Assembly (NCBI GenBank): GCA_022316685.1 | Contig: JAKJHU010000257.1 | Span: forward strand, 186,001-250,000 | Length of the DNA: 64,000 nucleotides | Reading direction: 5' to 3' | Source of the DNA: Progne subis subis | Taxonomy: Eukaryota > Chordata > Aves > Passeriformes > Hirundinidae | In this document: in pieces, positions 49,588 through 63,534 of the stretch | Position numbering within the stretch: the first letter of the stretch is position 1 | Layout of the letters: each line of letters opens with the position of its first letter | Position numbers and translations under genes: made by a program | Notes under the pieces: model-generated | Databases searched by the model: none | Told to the model about the DNA's origin: nothing | What the model saw: the letters and a program-made list of their open reading frames with translations, nothing else

Positions 49588-52500
49588 TGTGAGAGACATT
49601 GATGCACATAACATTGAAGCATATTACTGGCATATATACTCTATATTTTCTTGAGTTTGAGAATTTCCACTAATGAATTAGTGAATGATGGGAATAGATT
49701 GGGGTAGGATTACATTAAATGGTACTTGCCTGTCATACAGAAGTCTTCCATTGAACGTAATAATTTCTCTTCAGGTTTGAGTGATTAGGCCTGGGCCTGA
49801 TTTACCAGAGCTGGAAGTGAATTGCATTTCTTTGATTATCATGTATTGGGGAAACCTAATTGCAGATTTGTATAGCACTATATGAATTGATTTATGGATT
49901 TCTGGATATTATATTAAAATACTTCATTGAGGTTTTGGATTTAGACTGGCTTACTTTATATAAAAAAATTATTTGAAATGTGCCAGTGTTCAGTTTTGAT
50001 TGTTCACTCAGTAGATTTAGCACTCAAGAAAACATTTTCTTATTAGCTAGACTGCTTCACTTAGGGTGTTGTAATTCCTTAGCAGAATTCTCAGCATTAC
50101 TGCATCATTGTTCATACATTATTATTGATTATACAATTTAGAGTCAGTATAAGACCCTTACATTTTAAATCCTAATCAATACATTGCCAAACATTTCACT
50201 GTTATGATTCACATTTGTGCAATATGTTCAACTGTTCTCCATTACCTGAGTCCATCAAAACGCAATATATTTTTATCCAGAATTAGTAATAGACTCTTCT
50301 GCCATTGCTTGAAGAAATGGAAAATTTTTAGCCCCAGAGATAGAATATATGCAATGATATTCTTAAAGGCCTCCTTTGATCATCACTTCCTGATAGTTAC
50401 ATATGTTGTAAGAAATTACCTAATACAAGTAAAAGAGTTTATGTATTCCAATATGCAGCTTTAATAAGAAAAATTAAAATAGGTTCTAATGAAAGTATTT
50501 GGAAAAGTCTACTGAATTTCAGGTAAAATCATCTTGTTACTCTAATTATGCAAGAAATATGTGTCATCAGCGTCCTCATATTGTGTAGAAATTTTACCCA
50601 GAGTTGTCCAAACATTGTCTGTTTAACTTTGAAATAATGTGTTACTCAGTACTCAAAAATACAAGAATATGTAGGGCATATAAAAAATAGTATTTTAAAT
50701 GTATAAGTCACAAAATCATTTTTAGAAATGTGTCCTTGTCTTTAGTTTTCCCCCCTTTTTTAGTAATATTAGTAATTTTAGTAATATTTTCTTGAAAACT
50801 ATTACTATTCTTTTGATGTGACTAGAGGCAGCACTGTATTTTCTTTCTAACAACTGTTGAAGGGATAGCTCTAATTTGTTTCTTCCTTTCTCAGCTTGGA
50901 AGGAAAGTTGAGTAATCAATAGAAGCTAAGTTCAAAATTAATTTACGTATTTTAAATAAAATAGCATATTACAGCTACAGTGCTTCAATATGTACTACAC
51001 TAGCAGACACTTTAGTTTCTTGTATTATACAGAAACTGTCACCAAATAAAAGAAAGGAAACGGGGAAAAACTGTGAAGCAGTATGTAAAGAAATGTAATT
51101 TCCCTCCATACACCTTGTAAATGCAGTTGTGACTCAGAAATAAATTCTGGTCACAAGGAGCTCACCAATGTTCTCAGTTGAAAGATGAACTAGCAGTGAT
51201 AAACATTCTTTTTATAAAATAGATTATAGTCAGCAATATTTGATTACAGTTTGAAGGAATTATAGGGTTTATGAATTATTTTAATTCATGTAATATTTCA
51301 ATAATAAAATCTTTCCAACAGGAATTTCTATCATAATTTTAGTGAATTTAAATTGAAGCTTCATTTACAATATGAAAATCACACTTTGCACAATATTTTA
51401 TCACTGTAATGATTCCTAGCTTTCTCATAATTTCTGAATAGTAAAATACATTATTTTAAGATTATTAGTAGCAATAATATATCACAATAATATATCAGTA
51501 TATCAGAATTATTAATGAAAACATATATATTATATAAGCTTCAGTTTCATTAATTCTTTATTAAAATACTGTCTTATACAGAGATGTCTCCTTAAAAGAA
51601 GTATGCTTTGATTGGTTAAGAATTTTTGATAACATATTTTTAGCTTTATCTAAATTGTAACATATTCAAAAGACATCAACTAAATATATCTAACCATGCC
51701 ACATTCCAATGACTTCACATACACATTTTGCAAAATATTCTCTACAATATTATAAGTTAAAGTACAAGAAACTTATTAACAACATCCCAGAACCTATATA
51801 AAAAAATGTTGTGATTTCATAATAATAGGTGTGATCTCTGTTCAAGATTTTCTGCATAGTGAGTGAAAACAGAAACACCAAAATATGATAGTTCTTTTGA
51901 TCATTTAACAAAAAATGTGCGGATTTTTCAAGCATCACAGGTTTCTCTTAAAATTCAGTGGAAGCCTAGGTAAACTCATAATAGCATTACATGATATGAA
52001 TATTTTACAATTATTATATTAACAGCCTCTCAAGATTCAAAATTGAGGTTTTCCACTTCAGTGAGTGTATGAATCCTAATAAAATATGCATACCTAACTA
52101 TGTAAGACATAAAGAGCAATTTAATTCTACTACAACAGTTACTTAATCTCTTACCTTTTCTTGTGTTCTGTATATGTTGGAGAAAGAACTTCAGAAATCT
52201 GTCTTTTAAGTAGATTTAGTGCTGTAAAAAATGAACAGGTTAATAGCAATTCTGTCTGTGATGCACTTTTTAAAGTTGCTTGTTTGACTCCCAGTAAGCT
52301 GTTCTCACAGCCTCTAAATTTTAGTATTTATATTAAAATTGAAACCAACAAAAACTAAATGCACATAAATTGTTATTTATAGCAGTTTCATATTCATTCT
52401 TCAACTTAATCAATGAGTATTAAAACTGGAAGTGGCAAAGCAAGTTTGCAGTTCTTTCTCCTTCAAAAACACAAACAGTAAATCATAACCACACATAATT

Positions 52501-52698
52501 TCTGCTGTTATATATTGTAAAGGTTATGTTTATACTATGAGCTGTGAATTAGATTAATGAGCTTTCTCAGCACCATAAACCTCCTCCACCAAAACAGGAA
52601 CTAAATTGCAATAAATCACTGTTTATGTTCACATATTTATGGGACAGCAAAGATTTAGAGTTCTTCTACTTGGAAAACTGCCCCAACAAAAGAGTATT

Positions 52699-52724
52699 AA
52701 AAAAAAAAAAAAAAAAAAAAAAAA
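52699..52724 (+). repeat. A26 run
   Basis: Twenty-six A, followed by CCAACCACAAAACCCC. Confidence 0.95.
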
Positions 52725-53347
52725 CCAACCACAAAACCCCACAGCTTCTGTATTGTAAGGTGGATGAACAGGGGCAAAAACATGAACATTGTTTTCACTT
52801 CACTATAATAATGCCTGTAATTTATTAAAAGCAAGTGCTAGAGCAAAGCTTTATTGCCAATGTTTCAGCCAAAGTGACAACACACCATCCATATACATTT
52901 TTAAATAACAACCTGTGATTTCTCCTTTTGTGGCACTGAATATCACAACTATTAAATTACACATATTTTTACATTATTCTCGAAATTAATACTTTTTTTT
53001 TTTTTAATAAAAAAAGAAAATTGGTGATGGAATGGTACAAGAAAACTCTATTCTTTACATGCAGTCATTAAAAATTCCTTCCATGAACTTGAACAGCATT
53101 ATTTACTTCTACACATTTTTTCACTGCTGATTTCAGATTACAGTGGTTGTGATTTCTAAATTCCTCATAGGAAAGTCCTGTACTTTCTGCACTTTCTGCA
53201 TTTAATTTCATCAGTCTTTCATTCAACAGTTTATTTTGTCAACTATCCATAACATTTTCTACTATCTGTACAAGAGAACTTAATAAGACCTCCTCAATTT
53301 TTAAGAAGCCTTGTTCTTGATTTTTTAAAAGTATCAGGTCTTTAAGG

Positions 53348-53372
53348 AAAAAAAAAAAAAAAAAAAAAAAAA
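53348..53372 (+). repeat. A25 run
   Basis: Twenty-five A. Confidence 0.95.
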
Positions 53373-54771
53373 GGCATTTGTTTTCAAGGAACTGTTCTGC
53401 AAATATACCTACTTTCCAATGTCTAGTGTAATATTTTCTATTTATGGAGAAACACCATAAATTATAAGAAGAATGTTTTATAGAGCTACTACTTTTTTTC
53501 TTCCAACAGCTTCTAAAAGGGGTGCAGTGTTCTCTCCCCTTCCCAGGTATAAATGCCTTTGTGAGCAACTTAAGTCGTCTCTTCAACATATTGCAGACAA
53601 GTCATCAGCACAACAAAGAAGAGGGATATTCTTATCACTCCATGCATTGTTAAACTGTGGTACCGATTTTTATAGAATGTAGCAGATGGCAAAATCTTAC
53701 ATGAAATACAAAAGTCATCCGATAAGTTCAAAAAAGAAAAACAGGCATGAATTGTAAGATTTGTTAAAGGAAGTGATATTTTGTGCTTCCTACACTACAG
53801 CTTTGTGTTCCAACACTCTTCCGGATAGCATTTATTATCTGCTATCAAGGAAGTATTAGAACTGCATGGTGCTTAACTTAGTTCTTATGGCTCTTAATCA
53901 TTGAATGGTTCTTATTTTACATTCTTATGCAATGCAGTGTCTTCTTCACTCATCTGCAGGAACATATCTGCTATCATCTCATCTGAGAAATGGTAAAATG
54001 GTGGCAGTTACTGAGTCTTTTATGTAAGTGGAAAAGTGAATGCAAGATCTTTCTCAGAAATAAAATTACTCATTTTAAGTTTAAGTGATTAGTTAATAAA
54101 AAGTTAGGTCTTGAAGAAAAGAGTGATCAGTTTGAATTTATATGCAGAAGGTAGCACACAGAGGCACGTGACACTGCAAAGATGAATTTTATTTTAAAAA
54201 ACTTTGAGAACCACTGTCTGCATAGAAACATATTATTTCAGGTTTATAGTTTCTCAGGAACCAGTCATGACTTTTAACAAAAGTAAAACAAAATAAAACA
54301 AAACAAACAAAGAAACAAATCCAAACCATTAGAATATATACTTTGTAAGAGAAAAGTAAGTCTCTTGCCTAATGCAATATATCTGTATTGTTCTTCTTTC
54401 TCTCTTGAACCGCCTCAGCAATTTTTTGCATTATACTTTAGTTGTTTCAAAATATTGAAAAATTACACAGATGATGAAGAAAGACCTTCTATTAAAGAGT
54501 CAATCTGATCTCTGCTGATTGTATATGCCAGGATGCTATATCCATGTTGTTCAATGGCTTATTCCTCTTCACTGGTTGTAAAAGGATCATATACTCCGTC
54601 AGATATAGTTCTCACTCAGTGGGAGTCTGCATATAGCCCTCCTGAGGAACAGTAAATCTTTAATACAAAATGAAGGAGTGTTTCTTTTAGCATGTGGAGA
54701 GCTGAAATTAATGGCATCTAGTCTAGAAGCAGAATGGTAAGTTATGCAGTATCAGTCAGTGTGAAATAGGT

Positions 54772-54820
54772 AAAAAAAAAAAAACCACCAAAAACAAAAA
54801 ACAAACAAACAAACAAAAAA
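54772..54820. repeat. A/C-only tract with (CAAA)n
   Basis: A13, CCACCA, then CAAA units. Only A and C on the plus strand. Confidence 0.9.
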
Positions 54821-55180
54821 GGCAAAAAGGAAAAATCTCCAGTTAAATGACCAATCCCAAATGTTCTTGCTCAGATCCGAAACTCAGAGTAGTGTCTAGT
54901 AAAGGTAAGTTTATGGACTCAGAAAATGTCAGATATAAGGTTCTAGTGAGATTTAATTCCTTAGATATACTACAGTAAGTTAGTTAATTGCAATAGTCAG
55001 CTATTATATTCATTGCTTTTATTTGAGAAAAAAAAGATTACTGTTTATACTCTGTACATCAGAAGTAGCAGGAACAGCAGAGTTTTCTATTCAATAATTA
55101 ATGTTTCTGTTGATCTGACACAACAGGGTAATTCTAAAGGATTGACACTTTTAATCAGTTTTAAAATATTTTTTTCCTTG

Positions 55181-55467
55181 GAGATCATACAATAATAGAA
55201 CAAACTGAGTTGGAAGGGATCCACAGGGATCATCGTGTCCAGCTCCTGGCCCTGCACAGAACAACCCCAAAAATCACACCATGTGCCTGAGACCATTGTC
55301 CAAACACTTCTGGAACTTGGATTGGTGAGGCCAGTCCAGTGCAGAGCAGAGTGGGACAATCCCCTCCCTTGCCCATCTGTGATGCTGTGCCTGATGCACC
55401 CCAGGACAGGGTTGGCCCTCCTGGATGCCAGGGCACTGCTGGCTCATGTTCAACCTGCCATGAACTA
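55181..55467 (-). mobile_element. CR1 LINE with internal deletion
   Basis: Minus-orientation CR1 of the same subfamily as 6397-7100. The left 135 bases match the 3' untranslated region (CCAGCTCCTGGCCCTGCACA, ATCACACCATGTGCCTGAGA). At about 55313-55325 the sequence jumps to a segment that in the 6397 copy begins near 6885 (GGTGAGGCCAGTCCAGTGCA), so about 365 bases are missing. It ends near the words TGGCTCATGTTCAACCTGCC. No coding potential. Confidence 0.9.
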
Positions 55468-56637
55468 TCATATTAAGAAGCCATATACACACCATGCAGG
55501 AAGGGACAAGTTTATGAATCTTTCTTTGTAATGGGTAGGCAGCCCATCTTCAGCAGAGACAGTCCTTGCATTTTAAATCTGCATGACATTGACAAAGCGT
55601 TGCCACAGTTATCATGATTTTTATGCTACAGTTAGTGTTCACATGCAGTGAACAATGAACATGTCTCAAAGTCACTTTTTATCAACATAAATGACAAATT
55701 CTGGAAACATCTAGCTCTTTATGGCTTAATTAAGGTACTTCTTAGTCATCTGGGTATACACTTACTCATCTCTGCAGTTTTTCTATAAAAGAGTTAACCG
55801 CCCATAATCTTTGAGGGTTTTAGCATATTAAGGCTTGCAAGTGTATCCATCATATTAAAAGCAAAATTTCTGGAATATTTACAGGCTGATCAAATTTTGA
55901 AGACAATGTTGGTTTTTTTTTCCCCTGAAGTGAGCAATTAGTTTTTGCATTTTCTGTCCACAGAAGAAGCTTTGAGTACCCTAGGTTTTCCAGTTTTTTT
56001 CAAGGCCTTAAGTGGATTGTGGAAGACTGCTGACCTGATTCCTAATAGTTTGGTTAAATAAAAACCTAAAATCCAGTGTCACTCTATCTGTACTGGCTGG
56101 TTTTGTGAAAAAGTTTTGTTCTTTCTCCAAGTAAAATATGAATTTCATTTTACCATAAAACGTAAGAAAAAAGCAATTTCATCTTTGATACAGAAAACCA
56201 ATAAAAATATACTAAAGATAGTAAAGGAAAAACACAAAAGTTCAGATTATTGTCTAAAATGCCACTAAGTTTTAGGACATCTCTTGATGTTTTTCTTTAT
56301 TTTGTTTGCTGTTAGGTGCATTTAGTAAATTTATATTAGGCTTGCTCCACCATGAGAAGTCTTCATTTCACACAGTGAAGATCACATACAGAAGCATTGA
56401 AATAAGTGTCATTTAAATTTCATAGTAACAAGAATAATATTTTTAGAAACAGACACATAGATACGTTTAGCTGATAATTTGTGTGTTGTTGTGGCATATG
56501 ATGATTATGCTACTTTTCCTATTTTTCTACCTTTTAAAAAGCATTGTGCTAAAAAAAAATACTCTTCATCCATTTCTCATGAAGAAATAAGGAATTTTAC
56601 AAAGAGAAAATTTTCTTCTGTAATGTTTTTTAATTTT

Positions 56638-56653
56638 GTATATATATATATAT
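56638..56653. repeat. (TA)n microsatellite
   Basis: Pure TA run of about 16 bases. Confidence 0.85.
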
Positions 56654-57175
56654 CCCAATATCTATCTAGAGAATGTAGTTGTTTCTTAGATAGTGGAAAA
56701 ACCACATACTATTCAAATGTCCAGATTGTTTCACGAGACAACTCAGGTACTACACTAAAACCTAGATATTAAGTGACATATTTTATTATGATTTATGGGC
56801 AATCACTTCTGACTTGCCGTATCTGAATTGTGATGTAGTAAGGTGCTGATGGGCAAATAGAAGGAATCAGAGGATATACTTATCCCCAATTAAAGTAGAT
56901 GGCTAAACTGGATAACAGATCACCTACATGGCCTGTCTTCCCCCCATTAACCAAGTTTAGTGGAACCCAAGACAAATGCAGCTTATTGTAAGCACCCTGG
57001 AGTTTTCTGGGGAGTGCTATTTGTACAACTCATCATCCTAGTCCAACAAGATTTTTTAAGTATAAACCTAAACCAAAAGATTAACCTGGTCTTGCTCTGG
57101 AACTCTTTATGCTTGGCTAGAGATACTGCTTTAATTTCATCAGGAACTGACATGATTTTTATTTTCTGTTGTTCA

Positions 57176-57217
57176 GGTGGTGGTGGTTTTTTGGTTGTTT
57201 TTTGTTTGTTTGTTTTT
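57176..57217. repeat. T/G-only tract with (GGT)n
   Basis: GGTGGTGGTGG followed by T runs and TTTG units. Confidence 0.85.
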
Positions 57218-58075
57218 AGCGTGACTCCGTTCAGTCAGCAAACCCACCCAGTAATACAGGTGCAATCCACACTTCGCAACTTGACAGCTGACAAATTCTG
57301 GAAGCTCAATTCTTGTTAACCAGTAACCTTTCTGTTTCCCTGGAAGATGCAGTGACAGTACAATGAGGATTATAAGATTCTTCACATTATTTAGCACAGA
57401 TTTTGTTCTCCCACAGAGACAACAAATTCCATGAACAATACAGATGCTAGATTTGACATTTCAGATATTTTGCCCCTGTTTTTTGTTAGCTGTGGAACTC
57501 ATGTTATTTTACATAAGCAGCTCAGGTGACACAGTAATAGACGAAGAATATGAAAGAATTAATCATACTACCCCTCCAGACTTAAATTACAAATGGCACT
57601 AAAGAGACAGAAAATACCTATGTGAAAGGAGAATCTTAATTGTGACCTAGTTGGCTTTATTAGAGATAATTAGGTCAGTGGAGCTGGCCTAATTTTTTAA
57701 TTAATAAATTGATTCTAAAGGAATACATGAAAATTTTGCCAGACTTTAATAATCTAGGGAGGGTAATTACATTGAAGAGATTACAAAAACAGTTTTTAAC
57801 TACTCATATTTCATTTTAATAACTTGACTCTTACATAACAGTTTTAAACTATGCTGTACTGTAGCTACAGTGTAGGTGGTACTTCTTATAAAGTTAAGAT
57901 AAATATAAACTAGAAAGTGTGCACTTCTTTCTCTCCCAGATTCTCTAGTCTGTCTTACTTGGGAAAAATTCATTAGCATTTTTTTTCCCCATTCCTTTCC
58001 TATGTATTTCCAAATAGAAAATGCAGATAATTTTAGCAACCTGAAGATATCAAAATTGTGGGTAAGTTTCCCAGA

Positions 58076-58190
58076 GGTTTTTGGTTGGTTGGTTGGTTTT
58101 TTTTTGGCTGTAGGTGTGGGGTTTTTTTGTGGGGTGTTTTTTTTTTTTTTTTTTTTTTTGGTTTGATTTGTTTTTTGTTGGTTTTTTTTT
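58076..58190. repeat. T/G-rich low-complexity tract
   Basis: Starts with GGTTGGTTGGTTGG, a possible two-tetrad G-quadruplex, then long T runs with GGGG interruptions. Nearly free of A and C. Confidence 0.9.
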
Positions 58191-58225
58191 CCCTAATAAT
58201 GTCTTACTCAATTTCTCTGCTGTTA

Positions 58226-58243
58226 TTTATTATTATTATTATT
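58226..58243. repeat. (ATT)n microsatellite
   Basis: About six ATT units. Confidence 0.85.
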
Positions 58244-59127
58244 CCTCCCTAAGAAAAAATAAATAATTCCTAATAATAAAAGCAAATTTTATTTGGTCTT
58301 GAAAACTATAAATAAATCAGCAAGGTTCTTCCCTGAAATAAAACAGACCTGATGAATTATTTTATATTCCCAAAGGAATTCTAAACTCATTTAGGTTAAG
58401 CTAAGATTAAACACGTCACATTGTTTGAAAATTAGTTGTAAAGAAACTAACGTAAGGAAAGATCTTCTGATAACATGGATGAGACTGGTCATATTATATC
58501 TTATTATCAGATTAAATTCCTTTTAGGAAATTCTGAAAAATGAGAATGGCTGAATAATAAGAAATCACCTTTTGTTAGCAATAGATCTGAAGCCAATTCA
58601 TTTCTAGCTTCACCTGAGTCATCACTGCTTGGTCTTGTAAGCTCCATTGCAAGTTCTTATGCAGAATGGAAAAGATGACAGTTATTGTGTTGTCTTCCTG
58701 CACAGATGAAACTATATAACTATGATTCTACATTGCCTTATACAGGCTCATAATCTGGGAACTCCAGATCTAGAGGTTTTTGAATTTCATCTATCAAATT
58801 CCATCACATAGAACTTCAAATCCTGGAATTTTATGAAGTGCAAAATATACTACTTAGGTACAAATAAAATAAATGTTTTCTGTTATTGAATATAAATATA
58901 GATTACATTCAGTTCAATACTATTTAGAAATATCTAATTTATGTATCACCTAGATTTGTCTTGAACCCTACCTCTGAAGAGATATCTATAAGACATTTTG
59001 TCTGTGATAGTTTTTCAAGACAGAGGCCAGGAGTTCTAAATTTACAGATAAATTAACTTGTAATCATCATCTTTTTTTGGTACACTCAGTCTGCCAGCAA
59101 CTGAGGTATGTAATAAGTTAGGTATTT

Positions 59128-59163
59128 GTTGTTTTTTGGTGGTTTTTTTTTTTTTTTTTTTTT
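59128..59163. repeat. T/G-only tract
   Basis: TTGTTGTTTTTTGGTGG followed by a T run of about 21. Confidence 0.85.
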
Positions 59164-61136
59164 ACAATAATGAACCAAGAATTCCAAGTATATCACGGAG
59201 TATGAATCACTGCATGATACATTGGTTTTGAGTCAAAGAGAAAGGCTATATCACAGGCTGGTTCTTATCATACACAGAATGTTAAGGTCACTTCATTACC
59301 CTGTTTCTTTGTCTTCTTGTTTACAAACTGGATCTTGTCTGTATAAAGGAGACTCTTATTTGGAAATGAATTTACTACATTATTTCTAAACTGAGTATGA
59401 TTATTATTGTCTGCTATTAGCATTATTACAAGCATAAGTTCCAGGACACCGGTTCACCAAGGATTAAAATATACCTATGAATATATGATTATAAAATGGC
59501 AATAACAACAAGTTAACCAAATTAGGTTTCAATTTTTTTTACTTTATAAAAACATGAGCTGATAATATAGGTTCAACAGTATTGATGCTGACTAAGATCT
59601 TTTGGTATCTTAACAATTTAGAGTTAAGGAAATACTTGCATATTAATTTGGGACCCTCATGAAGAACCAACAAAAATTTCCAGCATCAGGGCATGTTCTA
59701 GTGTGTGCCCACAAATTCCTTTGCAGTTCTTCGTATTATCCTCCTAACACTCAAAAATGTCATTGATACATGCTCTATTATTTGTAGACAACAAAGTTCC
59801 TAGTTTCTTCCCACAAGGAGTATCAGCTTATACTATATGAAAACTCAGGAAATTTTTTGCAATAATCTTGATAAAAAACCAGACGTTCTGCATGTCTGCC
59901 TGCATATACTGAACTAATCAAATCCAACTATTAGAAACAAAAACCTGAATAGATTATAATGATGATGTGTTACAGTGCTGTCATGTAGAATACTAACAAG
60001 AGAAGAAAGCCAGGGTTATTATGAGGCAATAACGTGCAATTTTTGATGGGGAAATGTCTCAAAAATTAGCCAAAATTGTTCTTCCCAATCACAAACCAAA
60101 CCTCCAGATACCTGCAGCAGCTGACCCAATAAGAAGGTAAGTGGTACTACGTGTTGGGAAAGAGACATACAGAGCACAAAGCCATCAATCCTGTTTCTAG
60201 GCAGTTTTGGGGTTAATTCATATGGGAAAAGCTTAGAAATTATGGGGAAAAAAATTAGTATTCATAGATGTTAAATGTTGAGGTTTTTCTTCTTCCTTTA
60301 TATTCCATGAATCTTTGGTGAACCTGTGAGCAGGATTTTCTTTTTCAGGGTAGAGTTTTTGCCATTCACAATCAACCACTAACATCATTGTGAAGGAGTT
60401 CACAGATGTCAAGATCTGTTATGCCAGTAGTTTTAGTATGATTAGGAAATATTTGCTCAGTACAGAGATCCAGCCTGTCACTTCTGGAATGGTGTAGTGC
60501 TTTCCTGACAGGACTAAAGTGAAAAAAACACCCTTTCCTGAAGGACAAGGCGCTTTAAAGGAACTCTAAAGTTGTACCTGTAGAAGAACTGAAATGTGCT
60601 AATGGTAATTTCCTTTCTAGTACCACCTCAAATAGTACACTTGTCCCTGCCATGCTGAACAGCAAATGCCAAAACGCCACTTTACAGTCCTGGACAAAAA
60701 GCTCTGCTTTTAGCCAATTTGCTGAACAATGGACCTAGGAGATCAGCAGCAATAAGAAGCTTGAAAACAACAGTGAGGAACTGAGTTTCCTCTTGTGCTG
60801 TTCTTTGACACTTTTCATGTCTCTTTGACATGATGCACATATTTTAAAAATACATAGATAATTTCAAAGTTGTGCAAAGACTCCAACCAACTTAGGTACC
60901 AAAGAAATCCCTCTCACCTCTCATGTAAGAACATGAGCCTCCTGATACACAAAACAATGGTATTGTTCTCTAACCAAAATTTTAACTATCCTCAGTGATA
61001 AGAAAATTTAAAACACACACAGGTGTACACAAGAGTTCTAATTGCCATATTTGTCAACAAATAATAAAAATAAATATTTATCTTAAATACACAGAATGAA
61101 GCAAATAAACAAAACCCCCTAAAACAATAAAAATAA

Positions 61137-61238
61137 CCCCCCCCAAAACAAAAAACGACCCCCCCCAAAAAAAACCCCAAAAAACAAACAAAAAAAAACC
61201 CCACAAAAAAACCCCCACAAAACAAACAAAAAAACCCC
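61137..61238. repeat. A/C-only tract with C8 runs
   Basis: Only A and C on the plus strand apart from one G near 61157. C8 runs at 61137-61144 and 61159-61166, and C4-C5 runs at about 61175, 61199, 61212 and 61234. The minus strand therefore has six G runs of 4-8 in 100 bases. Confidence 0.92.
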
Positions 61239-62957
61239 TACTTTTATTTTAAAGAGAAACTGCATGTCTTTATGTTAGACTTATTCTGGAATTATTTTTG
61301 TACTTTACAGAGTAAAAATCATTAAGGATTACCTTATTCATGGAACAATATATACCACAAATGAAACATCAAAAGAATAGCCCTCTGTAGCAGATCACAT
61401 TGTAATGCTTGCAACTACATTGCTACAGTTTAAGATTCTTGTACCTATATCTTCATTTTACAGGCAAGGTTGATAATAACTGTGCATATAATATATTTTA
61501 TTTGGATTTGTAGCAAGCCTTTGATCAAGTTTTACATGACAGGCCTCAGCTTAAAACTATGAGCTTCAGAGATCCAGATTAAGACACAAAAAAGTAAAAA
61601 GAGCTAGCTAGAAAATAGACTCGTGATTGTGTGTGGTAAAAAACCCCAAAACTTACAGTGGTTTAATTTAGGTCAGTGTTCACATCGTAAAGTGTTAACC
61701 CTTGAAGAATGTGTGAGGTAACACCTAACTAGCTGCCATAAATGCAAGGGTGACACAGAACGAACAGAGAGGGACATGGCACAACCCACACCAGAGGGTG
61801 TGAGGGGCACTGGGGTACATCCTCTTCAGGAAGTACAGACACCTGTTCTCAGAGATGATTTCAGTGGCACTGCTGCACACAGGGGTGACAGTAAATACAT
61901 TAGGCAGTCTCAGTTTCTGACTGAACACCATATTACCTCTATGAAAAGCTGTTATCTCTGTATGTGCTTAAAATACAGGCTTTCCTGCTCATGTTCTCAC
62001 CTTCTCATGAGCAGTGTGTTCTCATTCACAAGGCCTCTAGTAGTGTCCCATATATTCTGCTGTGGGGTAAGGAGGGAGATAAGTATATATTACATCACTC
62101 AGTTCTCTCTGTGAGAATATCATTCAGTGAGCTGGATAAATTTTTTTTAGTATATGGCACAGGAAAAAATTATGTCAAAGTCTACAACCCTTCAAAGTTG
62201 TTTATAATTGTTCTATAGAAGTAAAACAATTCTGTTTCTCACTTTTGTGAATTGTTTCAATGTAATTATTAACTTGATAAATCTAAGTGTAGAAATGTAA
62301 ATAAAAGCAGGCCAATTTTAAAGAGATGTAGAATTCATTGATTTAATTTGTCAGTACCTAGTTCTTAGAAAAAAAATAATTCTGGTTTTTGTGCTTAAGC
62401 ACTAATCAAAGATCAACTTTAGCTTAAAAATTTGTTCTATATCTCATATGTTCACTGTATACTGAATGTTTCTAATATTTTTTTGTCCTACAACACTCCT
62501 GAAAACTTTCTTTCCAATAGCAGGACTTACCTCCATTATTTCCCTGAAATTAACTGTTACAAATAGAACAGAACAGAATAAAATAGAATAGGCTGGAAAA
62601 AACTTTTAAGATCATTGAGTTCAACCATAAACCAAATACTGCGAAGTCCACCACTAAACCATGTCCCTGATCAGCTCATCCACACACCCTTTATATGCCT
62701 TCAGGGATGATGACTCAACCACTTACCAGTGCAACCCATTCCACTGCCTGACAACCCTTCCAGTGAAGAATTTTTTTCTAATACCCAAATGAAACCTTTC
62801 ATGGTGCAGCTGAAGACCATTTCCTCTTCTCCTGTTGGCTGCTACTTATGAGAACAGACCAATCCCCACCTCATTACAACCTCCTTCCCATAGTGTTACA
62901 GACCATTAAGATCTCTCCTGAGGCTCTTATTTTCTTTGCTAAACAACCCCAGCTTCC

Positions 62958-63212
62958 TCAGCTGCTTTTCATTGTTGTCCTTCTCTGGATGTGTTCCAGG
63001 ACCTCAATGACTCTCTGTATGGTGTAGTGAGGGGCCCAGAACTGAACACAAGATTCAAAGCACAGCCTCACCAGTGCTGAGTACAGGGAGACAATTGCTG
63101 TCCTGGTCCTGCTGGGCACAATATTGATGATACAGGTCAGAATGCCATTGGCCTTCTTGGCTACCTGGACACACACTGGCTCATGTTCAACCAACTCCAT
63201 GTCTTTTTGCAC
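62958..63212 (-). pseudogene. CR1 ORF2 remnant, C-terminal to the RT core
   Basis: An 84-codon open frame inside the CR1 above. It shows the family's QVAKKANGIL-like stretch at residues 16-25, then SLYSALVRL and CVQFWAPHY. It ends in a stop well before the natural end of ORF2. It has no catalytic residues and is a dead fragment. Confidence 0.8.
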
Positions 63213-63534
63213 TAGGCAGCTTTCCAGACACTGTTATCGAAGCCTGTAGTGCTGTGTGGTGTTATTGCGACCAAGGTGCAGGACCTCATAAGATTGGTAT
63301 TGGTGCCCCAATCCATCCTGTCCACACCCCTCTATAGAGCTTTTGTACCCATCCAGTCCCACAGACTTGTGCATGCAGCAAGTCTCTGAACATTCTTTCC
63401 TGGATTATGGGACTTCATTCTGCTCCCCACCTCTATCTTCTGGTTTGGGGGTCTGGGTATTCAGAGAAAAGCTGAGTTTTAGTACTAAAGACTGAGTCAA
63501 AGAATCATTAAGTACTTCAGCCTTTTCCTTACCC

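Larger units (their letters stand above)
49588..55180. other. About 5.6 kb of unique sequence, no gene seen
   Basis: AT-rich. Contains A26 at 52699-52724, A25 at 53348-53372 and an A/C tract at 54772-54820. No exon recognised. Confidence 0.5.
55468..62561. other. About 7.1 kb of unique sequence, no gene seen
   Basis: AT-rich. Contains (TA)n at 56638-56653, T/G tracts at 57176-57217, 58076-58190 and 59128-59163, (ATT)n at 58226-58243 and an A/C tract at 61137-61238. No exon or transposon recognised; frames of 60-119 codons show no motif. Confidence 0.5.

Noticed and set aside
54293..54320. Short A/C-rich run as another two-letter tract
   Set aside because: Too short and interrupted by T and G to count with the others.
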